DNA of 64,000 bases, taken from contig NC_074717.1 of NCBI RefSeq assembly GCF_947242115.1, forward strand, positions 39,452,701 to 39,516,700, given 5' to 3'. Position 1 is the stretch's first letter. Every line of letters starts with the position of its first letter. Both the position numbers and the translations under genes were made by a program. Below are positions 10,081 to 24,000 of the stretch, piece by piece. The DNA comes from Biomphalaria glabrata. Its lineage: Eukaryota; Mollusca; Gastropoda; Planorbidae. Below the pieces are notes generated by a model, which did no database searches, was not told the origin of the DNA, and saw only the letters and a list, made by a program, of their open reading frames with translations.

Positions 10081-12949
10081 TTTAAAATATTCAGAAAGGT
10101 CACTAATATAGAATCTAGATCTAGACTAGATCTAGATTTGACAAATAATTAAAAATTTGAAAGTAAAAATTCGAAAGTAGATTAATAATGAATAAATAGT
10201 TTATGTTAACAGACAGGTCTTTGATTTTATTTCATGAACTTAGCACATACCTATATATTTATCTTACTTGCTAGATCACAGACCTACATATATTTTGAAG
10301 ATATCACTGACCTGTATACATTTTTGACATATAGTAATAGATATAGATACATACTTGACTACATAGGTCTGTGGTTATTTACTTTAGGAAATTACGTCGT
10401 ATTTTTCATTACGTATTCCCAGAAGAGTATCTCTTATTTCCGGTGTGTAGATAGACCTATCTTACTTAGATCTAGATCTAGAATTTATTTAGAGACTAGA
10501 CTAGAGTAGAGATCTAGAAATCTAGATTTGCATTCTAGATCTACATGTTTACCGTTTAATCAATATAGATCTAAAATTTAGAATCCTTCCCTTAAAAAGA
10601 AGTTAATCACATGTAAATTTAGAATTTAGTGTACTCAAGTAATTGAATGTAGCTTCTAAGCTTGTAGCATTGAATTGATCATTAAATCATTTGTGATGAT
10701 TGTATTGTAACTGTGAGTGACTAGAAAATCTAGATCTAACTCACACTAACTGTTACTTGTACTTACTCTTTTAGTAACTTTTTCAGTTTTTTGTAGTTCA
10801 CTCATTGTCAGATTCTTCACTGACTTCAGTCACAAAAACAAAGCCACAAGTGACAAGCTTCTCACCATAATCAATTATAATCATCTTAAGTCTTAATAAT
10901 TAGATTTAATCTACTACTAGAGCCTAGAGACACTAGAGTAGAGAGATAGCATCTAAATTAATATTATAGGACAGTAGGCAGCAGAAGATGTCAGATGATA
11001 GCCCGCACTGAGGCAGGATTAAGATATAACTTAAAACGTCTTAGACCATTGATTATCAAAATTATTCTAAGCCTAATATTAATATTGCATACTACATGAG
11101 TACATGTTATGATATGGCCAAGAAGCCAGAAAAATGAGTATAAAAGTCATTGAGTGGTTAAGGCTAAGCACTTGGCTTCTGAACCTGGGGTCTTGGGTTC
11201 AAATCACACCTTTCAGATCTTGTGATCTATAGGGCAGATGATGTAAAGGTCATCTGTTTCTGTGACCCATGTTTAATGAGGGCTGAGGGTATCTTGTGGC
11301 CAGCACAATGACCAACCGCATTTCCCCAACAAATGTCAGGTACTCATTAGAGCTGGGGCTGGGTGGACCTAAGGATTCTGAAATTATAAATCCCAGTCTT
11401 CACCAGGATTTGAACTTGAAACCCCTCAGTTTGGAAGCTACTTGTGCTTTACTACTCTGCCACAGGACCTCACTATATAAAGGCTTGTAGTTAAGAAATA
11501 AAAATAAAGTTAGTTGCTATTGATACTAGCTTAATGATGAGAGTTGCTGTACATGGTGTACTATACAAAACATTTCTATCACAGCACTCTCTAATATTAC
11601 TCAAAACATGTTTCAGTTTTATACTTTGGAACATTAGTAACATTAGGTATTGTCTTATTCTGCTCTGCCCTGTACTTAGGTGAAACATTATCTATCTGTC
11701 CTTATGTGGCAGCTTTTAGAAAGCATCATTTTTCTTGTAGATTGGGTAAGGGTTCTGTAGGTCAGGATATTTTTGAATGATCACTTTCTCCTTCGCCCAT
11801 TTTCGGCCAGTTTTTCTTCAGTTTTATTTCCCTCAATAAGTGTGTGCTCTGGTAGGCATTGCAAAGTTTAACTCATTATTTTGTTTCACTAAATGTCATT
11901 AGCAACAATGAAAGAGTCATGTATTTAACCTGTTTTCATAGCAATTTTTTCTTGGCATAGTGGACAATGTAATTTCACTACATTTTATTTATATTGAATT
12001 TTATAAAAGAATCAGTTTTATAATAACCAAAAAAAAAAAGAAAAATCAATCTAGGTAGTTTCCTTAGCCTGCCTTAGGTATTATTAGTATTATCTTAATA
12101 TAATATTGCTAACATATAAACACTTGCTTTCGCTGTTAATATGAGAGCATTAGCTTTTTGAAAACAATAATTTAATTAAATATTATCCAGTAATATGTTG
12201 GCCATTATGATTAAATTAATTTTAATAAGTTTATCTTAAAATTAATTCAAAATTTCTTTTGCAAATAGTGACTGATACTGATAGCAAATATTTGTTTTAA
12301 AATTAAAATATTGCTTTTTTTTAATGCATTGATTTGATTAGTTTTTAAATGATTTGTAAAAGAAACTTTAAGATTTTGAATAAATCCTGTCAAAACAAAA
12401 CAAAAACTTATTATTACAGCACAAAATTTCACTAATGTGCAGGCTAAAAAAAGTGTTATTCCAGTTAAATATGAAACTTAATGCAAGTCAATTGTCTGAC
12501 AAAATACTTTGTTATATATATATTTATGTAATTATTTGAAATGATTATAACCACCTTTTTCACAATTTGCCTTTTTCCTAATTTGTTGGAGAGAATCAGC
12601 TGTTATCACTTAACTAATGTCTTTTTTTTTTTTAAATTTTTCATCTTGTATATATGGTATACTAGAACATGATTTAACATAATATGCTTCAAATAAGTAT
12701 AAACATTGTATATAAATATATATAAAATATTTAATTAAATCTTATACATTGTTAGTATTTCTTTTATCTTCTGTAATTAACATGAGAAAAGTATTTTGTG
12801 TTTTTAAAAAATTAAAACTAATGTTAATTTTTGCTTTTGTCAGAAATAAAATTTGTGGGAAAAACTAATAATACCAATATAATAAGGAGCTCACTTTAAA
12901 CTAAGTATTTGGTTAATAATGCATTTTTTTTTTCTTTTTCCTATTTCAG
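10081..12949. promoter_or_regulatory. Spacer between divergent genes, putative promoters
   Basis: TP53RK (minus, start at 10080) and the zinc-finger gene (plus, coding exon from 12950) point away from each other, so promoters of both must lie here unless the latter's first exon is elsewhere. No clear core promoter can be picked in the AT-rich sequence. The spacer holds AGATCTAGA-rich stretches and a SINE pair at 11148-11474. Confidence 0.4.
11148..11474. repeat. Head-to-tail chimera of two family A SINEs
   Basis: A forward tRNA-like head (11148-11205: GAGTGGTTAAGGCTAAGCAC, then GGGTTCAAATC, a B box) runs directly into a reversed, nearly full copy (11206-11474) starting with the CCTTTCAGATCTTG tail and ending with its own reversed head. 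This gives an inverted pair of SINE heads about 270 bases apart. Confidence 0.65.
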
Positions 12950-15415
12950 GAAATGTTTGAGTAATCTTCGACAATGAATCCTACTAAAGTTGATATTATA
13001 AAAACAAAGTTATTACAATCTGGCGATACTGTGCACTTGGTCCCAGATTTTTCTAGAAAGCTCAGTCTTGTTGATGCTGAATTGGAAGAATCAAATCCTA
13101 TCAGCCCTGCAGTTCTATCTGGTGTCCAAGAGAAGTCACAGTCACCACCAGCAGTGATCAAGAGTTCACCTAGCTTAGATAGACAGGAGTCTGATGTGAA
13201 CGCCAGCCCTGTCAACAAGTTTGTTTGCTGCTGTGGTGAGAAGTTTGAAAAGTCTGTCCAGATAGCTTCTCACAAGCGATGGTCCTGTAAATTTAAGCAG
13301 AAAACTGCCCAGTGTGAGGTGTGTGAAAGTTGGTTTGCCACAGATGTTGGGCTGAAACGGCATATGAAGCATGCCCACGGAGGCATTGTTAGCTGTGCCA
13401 ACTGCAATTTGCGGTTTCCGACTAAGATAAAGCTGACGCGGCATTGGATTGAAGCTCACCATGATGAAAACAAAGAGGGATTCAAACAACTCAAATGCTT
13501 TGTGTGTAATGATACAAACTTTGATAGCAAATTTGAATTGGAATGTCACTTGGTTGTTCATAAATATGAAAAACACCATAAGAAAATAGCCAATCAGGGA
13601 CTGTGGACTCATTTTGCACCATATCATATGCCTTTTATGCGACCACCTTTTCCCCATATGTCAAGATCATCTTGCCAGTTCTTCCCTCGACATCCTCCTC
13701 CGATGCCCACTCATTTCCTTCGACATCCACCTCCTTTTTTCCCCCCGCCTTTTCCACTACCCCAGTTTCCATTCCCTCCACAAGTGTTTAACTCTTCAGC
13801 GCCTACGCCATCAAGTCAAACAAAGGATTCTCTGTCGACTAAAGAAACAGTGGCTTCACCCCTTCCCCAGGAGAGCTTTCCTGAGGACAAAGTGGATCCT
13901 TCCAATCCAAATCTTACTGCTAACTTTCCTCGTCATGACCATGTTTTTGATGATTATGTGGTGCTACCCCCATACTTTCCTCAGCATCACCATCATCACA
14001 AGAAACATGGAAAGCTGAAGTGGAAAAAATATATGAAGCTTATGATTAAAGGGAAAGTGCCCATGCTTTGGAACAGTAGACAACCGCCCTATGCCAAGGA
14101 AGCTGATGTAGAGATGCCATCTAATGCAAATGCCTCAAATGATAAAAGCGATGAACAGTCTGAATTTAAAATTGCTTGCAAGTTCTGTGACAGCATTATC
14201 CAGAGAAATAGAATCAACTGGCACCAGCGCAGGGAATGTCCTGTTCTGGCTGTACACAAATGTGGTGTCTGTGACAGAGTCTTTAGGAAAAGGCATTTCC
14301 TAATTCGGCACATGCATGAGCAAAACCATTTCACTGCAGACAGCCAACCAGCCTCTACTGCACCCTCTACTGATATGCAGTCGAGCAATTTATCAACTAC
14401 ACAAGAAAAGTTAAATTCATCTTTGCAATTGCTTAAAGTTACAGAAACGGTTTCCACTGTTACTAATAAGGGGAATCAGAGTAATATGGAGTTTAGTACA
14501 GAGGATAAAGAAACTATGGCTCCACAACTCATGGAAGATAAAAGCAAAACCAGTGTAATTATTGAAGATCGAGACATTCCGAATAAGTTTCAGTCTGAAT
14601 GCTGCGTCTGTAAACATGTATTTTTTAATAAAGCTATGCTATGTGACCACTTAAGGGGACACATTAGCCAAATACTTACCATACAGAAAGTACATGAGTG
14701 GACTTTGAAGTCTTCAGATTATTTTTACTTGGGCAACCCAGATGAGGAACAAACAACGGCAACAAGCAGTAGCTGCCTGGACACAGAAATCACTTCCACG
14801 ACGGAATCTTTAGTGCCAGAAAATAGCACAGATTTGTCTGACTTAAAATGGACTAAACCGCACACAAAACGAAATAGCCACCATGCAAAAGGTGAAATGT
14901 TGCTGTGCGAATTCTGCAGTGAACATTTTTCTTTCAGGAAAGATCTCCACTACCACATGGAGACTCAACACAAGGACTGTACTCTGAAATGCCCTCTGTG
15001 TAAGAAGAAGTTCAGTTGGAAGAAACGGGGCAAATTTTATGAACGGCACTTGAACTCTCATTTTGGGGTCAAAGTATTTAAACACAAGTGTGAGGTGTGT
15101 GGCAAGACATTTCTGGAGAACTCAAAGCTCAGGGCTCACATGTCTCTGCACAACAATGACCTTCTCCATCGCTGCTCAGTATGCCAGAAAGGGTATGCAA
15201 ACAAGTCTAGCCTTGTGCGTCATGAGCGAATGCATAAGGGGATAAAGCCGTACCAGTGCGAAACATGTTCAGAGAGTTTCATGGAGAAGAGAGAGCTGCT
15301 GAGGCACTCCACTGCCCACACGGGTGTCGCACCTTTCATTTGTGGTGAATGTGGACAGGGCTTCACGCTCAAAACCTCATTGGTGTCTCATTTGAAGAAG
15401 AAACACAACAAATAA
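12950..15415 (+). CDS. C2H2 zinc-finger protein, 813 residues
   Basis: An acceptor (TTTCAG, AG at 12948-12949) precedes a coding exon with ATG at 12974 and stop TAA at 15413-15415; a short in-frame stop upstream of the ATG supports this start. At least twelve C2H2-type fingers can be read: four near residues 85-200, two or three between about 395 and 450, one near 545, and a C-terminal cluster of six from about 645 to 812 with partly conserved linkers (HKGIKPYQC, HTGVAPFIC). Between the first groups lies a long proline/histidine-rich segment (about residues 210-280; PPFFPPPFPLPQFPFPP). The first finger, CCCGEKF...H, is irregular. Such proteins are usually nuclear DNA-binding regulators; targets cannot be predicted. 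No KRAB, BTB or SCAN domain is seen. It resembles generic 'zinc finger protein 62-like' annotations, and no orthologue is claimed. All coding sequence sits in one exon, with the 5' UTR spliced. Confidence 0.92.
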
Positions 15416-15452
15416 ACTATTCATTCTAGGAAAAAGAAATGTGCAAAAGCAT

Positions 15453-15458
15453 AATAAA
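15453..15458 (+). terminator. Polyadenylation signal of the zinc-finger gene
   Basis: AATAAA 38 bases after the stop codon; another occurs about 100 bases further on (AAATAAATAAAC near 15555). Confidence 0.55.
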
Positions 15459-16424
15459 ACTGTTGTTAACTTCAATTTTTTAAAAGGCTTATAGTCTTTC
15501 ACAAAGATATATATATACTACAGATATCTATCTATATTATGTATAACTATTTAAATAAATAAACATATATTTGTCATTTTTGTAAATCAATAAGTATAAT
15601 AGAACAGCTTGGTTATTCACACACATATATGATTGCCTATTTTCTGGAAGAACTTTTATTTGAGTTATTTGGCATTGATGTTAACCTGAAACCTACTCCT
15701 ACTAAACTTGAACAGCTAAGATTATTTTGCTATCCAGGCTGTGGTCCTTAAGTCTGTAATAGGATGATGTCATCAGTTGCTATTTTAAATCAGAGATTTT
15801 ATACCACCTATCCCACCAGCCACAATCCTCAACTAGCATCAGCTTTATCTAATAGTTGGCTTGGTTACATATAGACTCTCCTCTCTTTCCATTTTTGTCT
15901 CAGAAACTGTAAAGCCATTGATGTATTTGACCTCAAGAGATTAGTTAACGGACAACTTTGTGATTTTACAAATTTTGACTCTTGATATGTGAAGCAGAGA
16001 TGTAACAGTAGTAAGGTATTAGAATTCAAAGATTAAATATGAATATTACACATTGTGCAAGATAAACAATTTATTTATTTTTTAACATGTAAAAAATTAT
16101 TTGAAATTAAAATGATTTTTTAAAACTTTTTATTTTGGATATTGAATTTTAAACTGAACATTTATTCATAATGAACATTTTTTGTCACCTATTATTACAT
16201 GCAATATTAATTTTAAAAAATCAAATTTCGTAAAGTTATTACTTTTTTATAAACATTTTAATAATAGTAATGACATGCCTTGTATTGATATCATTGCTAC
16301 TAATAAATAAATATATATTGTTTTATGTTTTTTGTTTTTCTGATAGACTAAAATGGATTCTTGTATTTTTTAAAGTGTGCATTCCATTTATTTTTCTGTA
16401 ACCTATTTATCAATCTTCTAACAT

Positions 16425-16915
16425 AACTAGCTGATACCCATTCTGCGCTATTGTTTAAATAGTTGGTATTCACTCTGAAACCCCTCAAATAAAACACAGC
16501 TTGTCTTACTATGCTCCCCCAACATAATTTTCTAGCCCTCAAATTGTATGACCTTTTTTTTTTTTGTCTCTTTCAATGCTACAAATGAAGGGCCTCCAAC
16601 ACCCTATGCACACACACTTCTTAGGCCCACCAGTTTGGCTAAAGTATATTCTGATGAAACAGCTTTCCTTGAATTCTAAATGCGCATAACTATACCTGAT
16701 ACCCATGCTACGCTTCCATCAAAATAGTTGGTATATGTGTATATCGCCTTGAACACTTTTAAATCAAATTTTTAAGCCAAATTTTCTAGCCCTTAAATTC
16801 TATAAATCCCCTTTATCTTGTCTCTTTTTCCTTCAATCAAACATCCCTCAAACTCATATTAAAGAGAATGCACAAACACTTATTAGGCCCATCAGTTGTA
16901 GCCTTCTAATCTATC
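16425..16915. repeat. Diverged tandem duplication, ~265-bp unit
   Basis: Two successive copies share, in order, CTGATACCCAT, ATAGTTGGTAT, TTTTCTAGCCCT, TTGTCTCTTT and CACTT.TTAGGCCCA.CAGT. Copies run roughly 16425-16655 and 16698-16915. No terminal inverted repeats or coding potential were found. Confidence 0.55.
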
Positions 16916-17769
16916 TGCATTATAATGCCCCCCCCCTTCCCTTTTTAAATAAAATTCCCTTCCCCGAACAAAAATTTTTTTTTGCCCTTGTATATTCAGT
17001 GGAACAATCAGTATTACAATAATATCTCTATACACAATTTAGTTCACTTTTATATTCATTTTTATTATGTCAGATCTAGAGAAGAAATTTGTGTAGAATA
17101 AACCATCTTCAGAAACCTTATTATACGCGCCCCCCCCCCCCCCCCTTTTAAAAAAACCCACACACACTCACACTTTTAATAGGTTCTTATATTCATGGTC
17201 ATAGTCAATTTTTAGGATTTTTAATTTCGAAGAGAATTAGATTTGAGATGTAGATATGTGAAGAAATAAATAATGGAACTTAAAAAAAAAACAACCCCAA
17301 AAGTGCTTAAAGCTGAAGAAATTATAGCTTTGTACTTAAGATATTAAAATTTTGTCTTCCAAAGACATATTTGGAAGAAATTGCAAATAAAAAATCATTT
17401 TCACTGTGGTTTTGATCTTGAAAATGGCTTAGTTGTGCTTGGCCTTAGTAATAAAAGACTAAATTTTTGGATGTTATCGCTAATGGCAAGTGATTATTAT
17501 GAGTGGTCATTACCAAGAGTTGTATATCTGTAGATATTAACATGTCCATTAGAACTGCTTTAAATTATTGCTAAACTTGCCTTTAAATAAAGCAGAACAG
17601 AAAGAGTAGTTGTTTTTACTTCTTAGGGTTATTGTTAAAACAAACAAATAAATTATCAATAAAAGAATACATTGAAAGTCTTTCATGAATGATTGGATAA
17701 TTATTTTTGCTCTGATTTTTTAAAATGTTTATAATTTTTTTAAAAAAATTGGATATCAAATCAAATTGT

Positions 17770-17927
17770 GATCTTCAGACGTTAAGCTCATCTGTAACTA
17801 TGACTGACAGAGTCATGACAAACTGCCTTTACTTTCCCAATGTCAGTCAGATACCTTTATTGAATCCTAAGACTTCATAGTCCTGAAGCAAAGCGCTTTT
17901 CCGCTCCACTATGCCCCTTTCTTTCTC
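17770..17927 (-). repeat. Degenerate family A SINE
   Basis: Reverse copy lacking the distal tail; keeps CTGCCTTTACTTTCCC and a worn tRNA-like head near 17895-17925. Confidence 0.45.
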
Positions 17928-20900
17928 TCGTCTCTCTCTCTCTATATGGGTCTGTGACTAGGTAGATATATATATATATATATATAAATAGGTGAAGGTC
18001 ATTCAAATTATGTTTATTTTTTTTTAAAGTTGAGCTGTTTTTTCATGAGCATTATAAATTGATTTTATTTTTATGGCTCAATTAATGAATTGTATTTTTT
18101 TTTATTATAATTGAGTTGGCTGTATTACCTTTATATTTTATTTCACTATGATTTCCAGACAACTTATATTATGATGTGGATCTTCCATATATCTGGCTGT
18201 CCCATCTTAGAAACTGCTAATTAGGTGCTATTTTTGAACATACATATAAACAAAGCGTCAGAGAATGTTTTGAACTTTTTCTCATACCAGTATGTCGTTA
18301 GATGTACCAAATCAGTTTTCTGTCTGACTCAACATCTTAGCCATCATTCCAGTCAGTGCCTATTTATTGCAGGTCTTCACTGCATGCTGACCATGGAGTG
18401 GTCATTGCCCACTTGTCTCTTTTACATTGGATTATGCATATGCAAAACTCATCCAATCCATCTAACCTGATTCTCTTTTTTTCTTAATATTACAGTAATG
18501 ACTCATAATTCATTGCACCTTTTTGATAGTCCTCCATGTTTCACTGTCATTCTTAGCAATCAGAAATATAAGACATTTATAAAGGAATCATAATCAGGTA
18601 CTTCAATCCTTTTCGTTGTTCTGGCCAACTGCTGCTAAAGTATTAATCAATTATTCAGTTTCAGATTAGTTTTCACTTATTTGTAATGTTCAGATCATTT
18701 CATTTTTCTTCTGGCCATCAAAGATAAAACTATATCTTGACACCCAGCTATATGTCTCATTCTTTAGGTCATCACAAGCTCATGCATGTTCCATTTCACA
18801 CTTCTTGGATGCACAGTTTATTTCAGTAATGGTACAGCGGTGGTCCAGCCAACCACCAATTATTAAGTACTTATTTAATGTTTAAAACGTACCATCCTGA
18901 CCATTTCTACATACTTCTTAAAAAATATTGTATTAATAATAGAAACTACTTGTTGGCCACGTTTAAATAAACAGAAAACATTACTCATTTTCTTTAACAA
19001 ATAATTGCATTCTTTCTTTTGTGGTATTAAAAAATAGTTCATTTAAAGAATCTAGTTTTGGGTATATCCAATTGAAATGATGTGTAGCCAGGACAAAACT
19101 ATTGTATCTTGTGTGCATGTAAAAGGAGAGTATTTTGTGCCTTGAGATCAAGGGGAGACTATTGAGCACTTCGAATGTAGTTTGTGAAATTGAATGAACA
19201 AATGGATAAAAATAGTTTATTATAAGAATTGTATAAATGTCTGGCAATAGTTGTCATTGTTTTTACTTTATTGTATAATAATCAGAAATGTGAATCATTG
19301 AGAACTAAAAAAATTTCAATGGATTAAAATTATGCAAGCAATCTAGACTTGTGTGATTTGTATTAATATATGTTTTGCACAAGTCAGTACCAAATTCTAA
19401 AAAACTCATGAATAATGTTTTGGTTGTATAAAATATAGTTTTAATCAATCGTTTTAGTTGTATAAATAAAAGTTTTGACCACATGAATTTCTTAAATTGG
19501 ACAAACTTCTACAAAAAGGAATATATAAGTCATAATTTTAGAGAACAAATTCAGCATTAGAAAACATATTTTCTATTTTTTTGTTGTGTCAATAAAGTAA
19601 TGTACTTTAAAGTAGCACTGCAATTTAAAAAATGTAAGGTAAAATAAAAAAAAAGGGACATATTTATTAAGTCTTATTTAAAAGTTGTTCTTTGTTGACT
19701 GACACTGAACACAAGGCTAAATTTTTCATCGTAACACAAACACACATCAAACGGACAAATAACTTCTACACTTAAATCACATTTCAGCTTTAAATTTCTA
19801 TACATCTATAAAATTTTTGTGTTAGCATATAGCTTAAATCTTATTTTTTTAAGACTTCAGGCCAAACTGTCGGATTTACACTCAGTACACAAATAATACA
19901 TCTGGAAGGACACCAGAATGCCTCCAGTTAGACCATCCTTTGGGTTATCCACTAACCAGGAGGTTCACAAATGTTCTAAAGCATTGTCAACAGTGTTCAA
20001 ATTATATTTTGTAGAGACAAGGCTCAAATAATTCACATTGAATCAATGCCATGAAGACTAAAACATGGTAGGAATGATGAATATCAATATTGGTATACAT
20101 AACAAAGTTAAAAGGAAAAAAAATTATAGAATTAAAATGAATATTGATGCTCCAAAGGTGTACAGGAAATAAAAATACTTTTTTAAAAAACGTCATGTAA
20201 TTAATTTTGTAATAGATCTACAGTTCTAGACTAACAATAATAAATTTGCGATTAGAATATCAAATATTTTCATCGATTTTTTTAGTGCAATTTTCATGCT
20301 TTTAGCTTACTCAGTGTGGTCAATTTTTACATACATTAAAGAAAAACTTGTTTACTCTTCAAGGGGACTAATTTAACTTATACCACCACATCTGTCAAGT
20401 ACAATATTTTCCCTTGTTCAATACCAAACAAAATAATTAATTCCCAATAGTTAATTTATTAATTAGTAGTTGTTGTTTTTTTTGTTTTGTCAGGTACAAG
20501 AAATAATTGTGCAAAATTTTAACCTTGGTCCAAGATTTGGTGTGGGAGAAATTACATGTACAAACTTTTTACCAGACAGTGTTAGTTGACATAATCTTTA
20601 AAAAAAAATAAATTTGATTAAAATCTTCATTAAAAAGTCATAGGCATATTAAAAGAAAAATTCTAGAGATCCTTCACCATCTAAATCAAACTTGATGGAC
20701 AGTGACATTGACCCAACAAACCCACTACTGGTCTTGTCCAGTTGATCATTGATACATGCTCGGTATTGCTTATTAACTTTTTGAGTACCGGTAAATACAA
20801 ATATACACCAGACTAACAAACAAATACCAGTATAAAAAGATGTGTTCAGCCTCTATCTTAATTTTAGCACTGAATTTCAGCATTTTATTGATGGCTTGTA

Positions 20901-21036
20901 GTGCAAGTGTAAACAACAAATAATAAAAAAAAAATTAACAACGATGCACTGGTACTTTATATACAATATTTCGTTACAAGAATATTATTATTAGGTTGTT
21001 TTTAAATTAAAACATAGCATTGCACTGAAAATCAAA

Positions 21037-24000
21037 TCAACTTTGGGACTTTTGTTGCTCCTGATTTGTCTTCACATCCAGACGTTTGATACTACCCAAA
21101 CGTCCATCTATCAGCAACTTTTCACCTGTTGAAAAAAAATAATTATGAAATGTCAGCTATCTCTCTAACATAAAAAAGTAAATAGACTTTTATAATCTTG
21201 TATCATTTTTATTCAAATCAAGTAAGAAATCAGTAGGCCTAAGTTTATGTTATTCAGAATTTAATCACAAAACTTTTGTGTTACTTGAAGTCTGATTTCA
21301 CAACTGTGGTGTCATTGCTGCAGTAGGTCAACTGCTATTATTAGTGGCAATGCCTTTGATACAGAAGTTTAATGAGGAGTGCAGTGTTTCACTTGACTTT
21401 GCAAACCCAATTGCGACCTGCATAATTTCTTTTCATCTTCTCCTTTCTTCAACAAGGGCTTCTCTTTGCATCTCAAATTTAGTCCTGCAGCCTTTGTGAG
21501 AGCTCTCCAGCTGTCTCTTTCAAAGGCCATCTAATGCCAGTTACTTTTTTTCTATGCCAGTTAGGGCAAAATAAAGCTCAAGGTGATCTTAATAGTGTTT
21601 TCGGGGATTGCCTTTGCTGTCAAAAGATAACTAGTGCTTCTATACTTTTCACAACGGCCTTCTGCAGAACATAGTTATTTTTAATGTAGTATTCCCAGCA
21701 TAAACCCATTATGAAGCAAAGGCACTTTTGAGTTTGAGGAGCCTTAAATGCCAGGTCTCAGAGTCATACAAAAGTGTGGTGAGAACCAATGCTTTATAAA
21801 CATTGATTTTTAATGCTAGGTGAAGAGCCAATTTAATCCACAAATAAATAATTCAAATGAATAATAAATTTAAATTAAAACAATACCAGTTCTAATAATA
21901 GAAGTAGCACGAGGGACGTTGACAACACAAGGAATGCCATATTCTCTGGCCACAACTGCACCTGAAAATATAACAAATTTACACAAAATGTTTTACACCA
22001 TGCAATAAAATGTTAAAATGATAATTAAAAGAAACATAGCTGAAAAAACATCATTAATAATATTGTTACGATCTTCTCTCCTACTCAGGCCTTCTGTAAA
22101 CACTGCTAAACACAACACAATACATCAACACATGAAGAACCTGACAACAAGAGCTCCACAATAATCTGGTACTTTAATAATGAGTGAATAAGTAGAAGAC
22201 AGCCAATACGACACAATTGGCAACACATCAACACATCACCGTACACAACTCTACTGTCTCTATCTCTTCCTGGACTTGTACATCAACACATGAGGACTCA
22301 ACCAGGACTGACTTCATGGCCGACTAACAGTCCCGGTCTCGACGCTCCGGTCTTGAACTGCCGCTTTCTTACACACGGTGTCACTCCTACATGCAGGCTT
22401 TCGATCACATGACCATAACATTGGTCATATCTGCGTGTAATCGTAGTACTGTCCCTTGTCCATGGCCCCGCTGACCTGAGTGATTCACGTGTGTGTCAGC
22501 TGAGCCTATAGTTAACCCTTTTGCGCCGCCAATAGGGTCATAACAATATATTCTACTTTATAAGCATGCCTATTATTTTATTGTTGATTCCAAGAATTAT
22601 GTTATATAAAACTTTTTTTTTCCAAGTTGTCACATTAATGAGTAGATATTGTGTGATAACTTATCCTTGAACCCTGTTTACTAAAAAAAACCCTGCTAAT
22701 TGTACTTAGTGCAGTGTAAGGAATAGTTAGTCACAGCTAGTGATGCAAGAAAGGACACATATCGATGAAATTACTCCTGGTGCCATTATATAACCTCTTG
22801 ATGTATCTAGATTTTACTAGTTCTCTTTAAAAGTATTCAAAGGAGAGTTAGCCATCTGTTGAGGTTCATTTTTTCAGACATCTAGTTGATTCATTTAACT
22901 TGTATATAACTAGTTTGGCTTAACAAATCTACTTATTTGATTTCAGTGTCGTCATTATAACTCAAGTGATTATTTTGTTGGATGTATAATCAAAGTATTT
23001 TAGAGTCTTGTCATGTTTATGGGAGAAAAATGGATCTGCTACAATCCATCATAACTACTAAAAATTCACTCAAACTAAGATACAACTTGTCATATATCAA
23101 TCCAGGCTTCTAAAGATCTTTACAAGCCCCCCCCCCTTTTGATTATTTGTGAAAATGAAAACTTACCATGTGATATCAAACCTCCCATCTCTGTGATGAG
23201 ACCTGCAATCAATGGAAAGTATGGAGACCAGCCCACATCTGTACTGCTCACAACTAAAATATCACCTGCCTGAAATAAGTCAAAGAAAAAGAAAAAAAAA
23301 TTAACAATAGACAAGTAATACAGAAATCACAAAACAAATAGTAGACTAATAATATTTATAAATACTTACAAATAGTTGACAAACAAATAATAAAACATAT
23401 TAGATAAAGATAAAATAGAAAAGATTATAATAATAAACAGATTACAATACAAGTAATTGATAAATCAAAATTTTCTCTCTTAGTTTATCATGCTTACAAA
23501 CTTGATAGGGAACAAAGCTTCAAGCGCACAATGATGACATTTTCAAGGATATCAATATTTAAGTTGGATTTAATTACCTTTATCACAGAGGCTTGTTCAA
23601 GTGTATGTACAACCTGGGCAGGTCCAGTTACTTGACCTTGACTTACAGGCATTCCTGGAGCAAAGACATTTGGAACAATCAAAGCTTTATTTTAGAGCCA
23701 TGAAATTAAAAAAAAAAGCTTTTCAATATTGCAATAATTCTCACTCATAATTCAGTTTTTACAAATGAGAGTAAAAAAAAAACATCTACAATATATACAA
23801 AAAGTTGGCTTAAACACTCATAGCAAAAATTTTAAATACAAAAATATTTGTTACAATTATATAAGTATTATGTGGTGTACAAGATATGAAATCCTTTTAA
23901 CAAAAGAAGATCTTGAGAGCAAAAGACAAAATTTATGATGGATTGTGTAATCGGAGACCAGCATACAAAAACACTTTTATGAGTACATGCCCATTTTATT

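Larger units (their letters stand above)
15460..21036. other. Spacer without recognised genes
   Basis: AT-rich, with many stops in all frames. It contains a diverged tandem duplication (16425-16915), a poly-C run near 17130, a degenerate SINE (17770-17927) and a (TA)n tract (17965-17986). The 3' end of the minus-strand PEP-synthase-like gene lies at its right side; a possible reversed AATAAA is at 20884-20889. Confidence 0.55.
21037..23654 (-). other. Exons 36-39: phosphohistidine swivelling domain
   Basis: Residues 1235-1348. Exon 37 gives AGDILVVSSTDVGWSP and EMGGLISHG; exon 38 continues AVVAREYGIPCVVNVP, so the carrier histidine is His1294 in GGLISHGAVVARE. Exon 39 gives LLIDGRLGSIKRLD and the stop (21037-21039). 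The protein ends here, as Rph does, with no PEP/pyruvate-binding barrel. Confidence 0.93.

Noticed and set aside
13175-13657. Antisense 160-residue frame across the zinc-finger exon
   Set aside because: Shadow of the plus-strand zinc-finger coding sequence; no family features of its own.
17110-17160. Poly-C run as a regulatory or assembly feature
   Set aside because: Simple homopolymer beside T- and A-rich sequence; nothing else supports a function.
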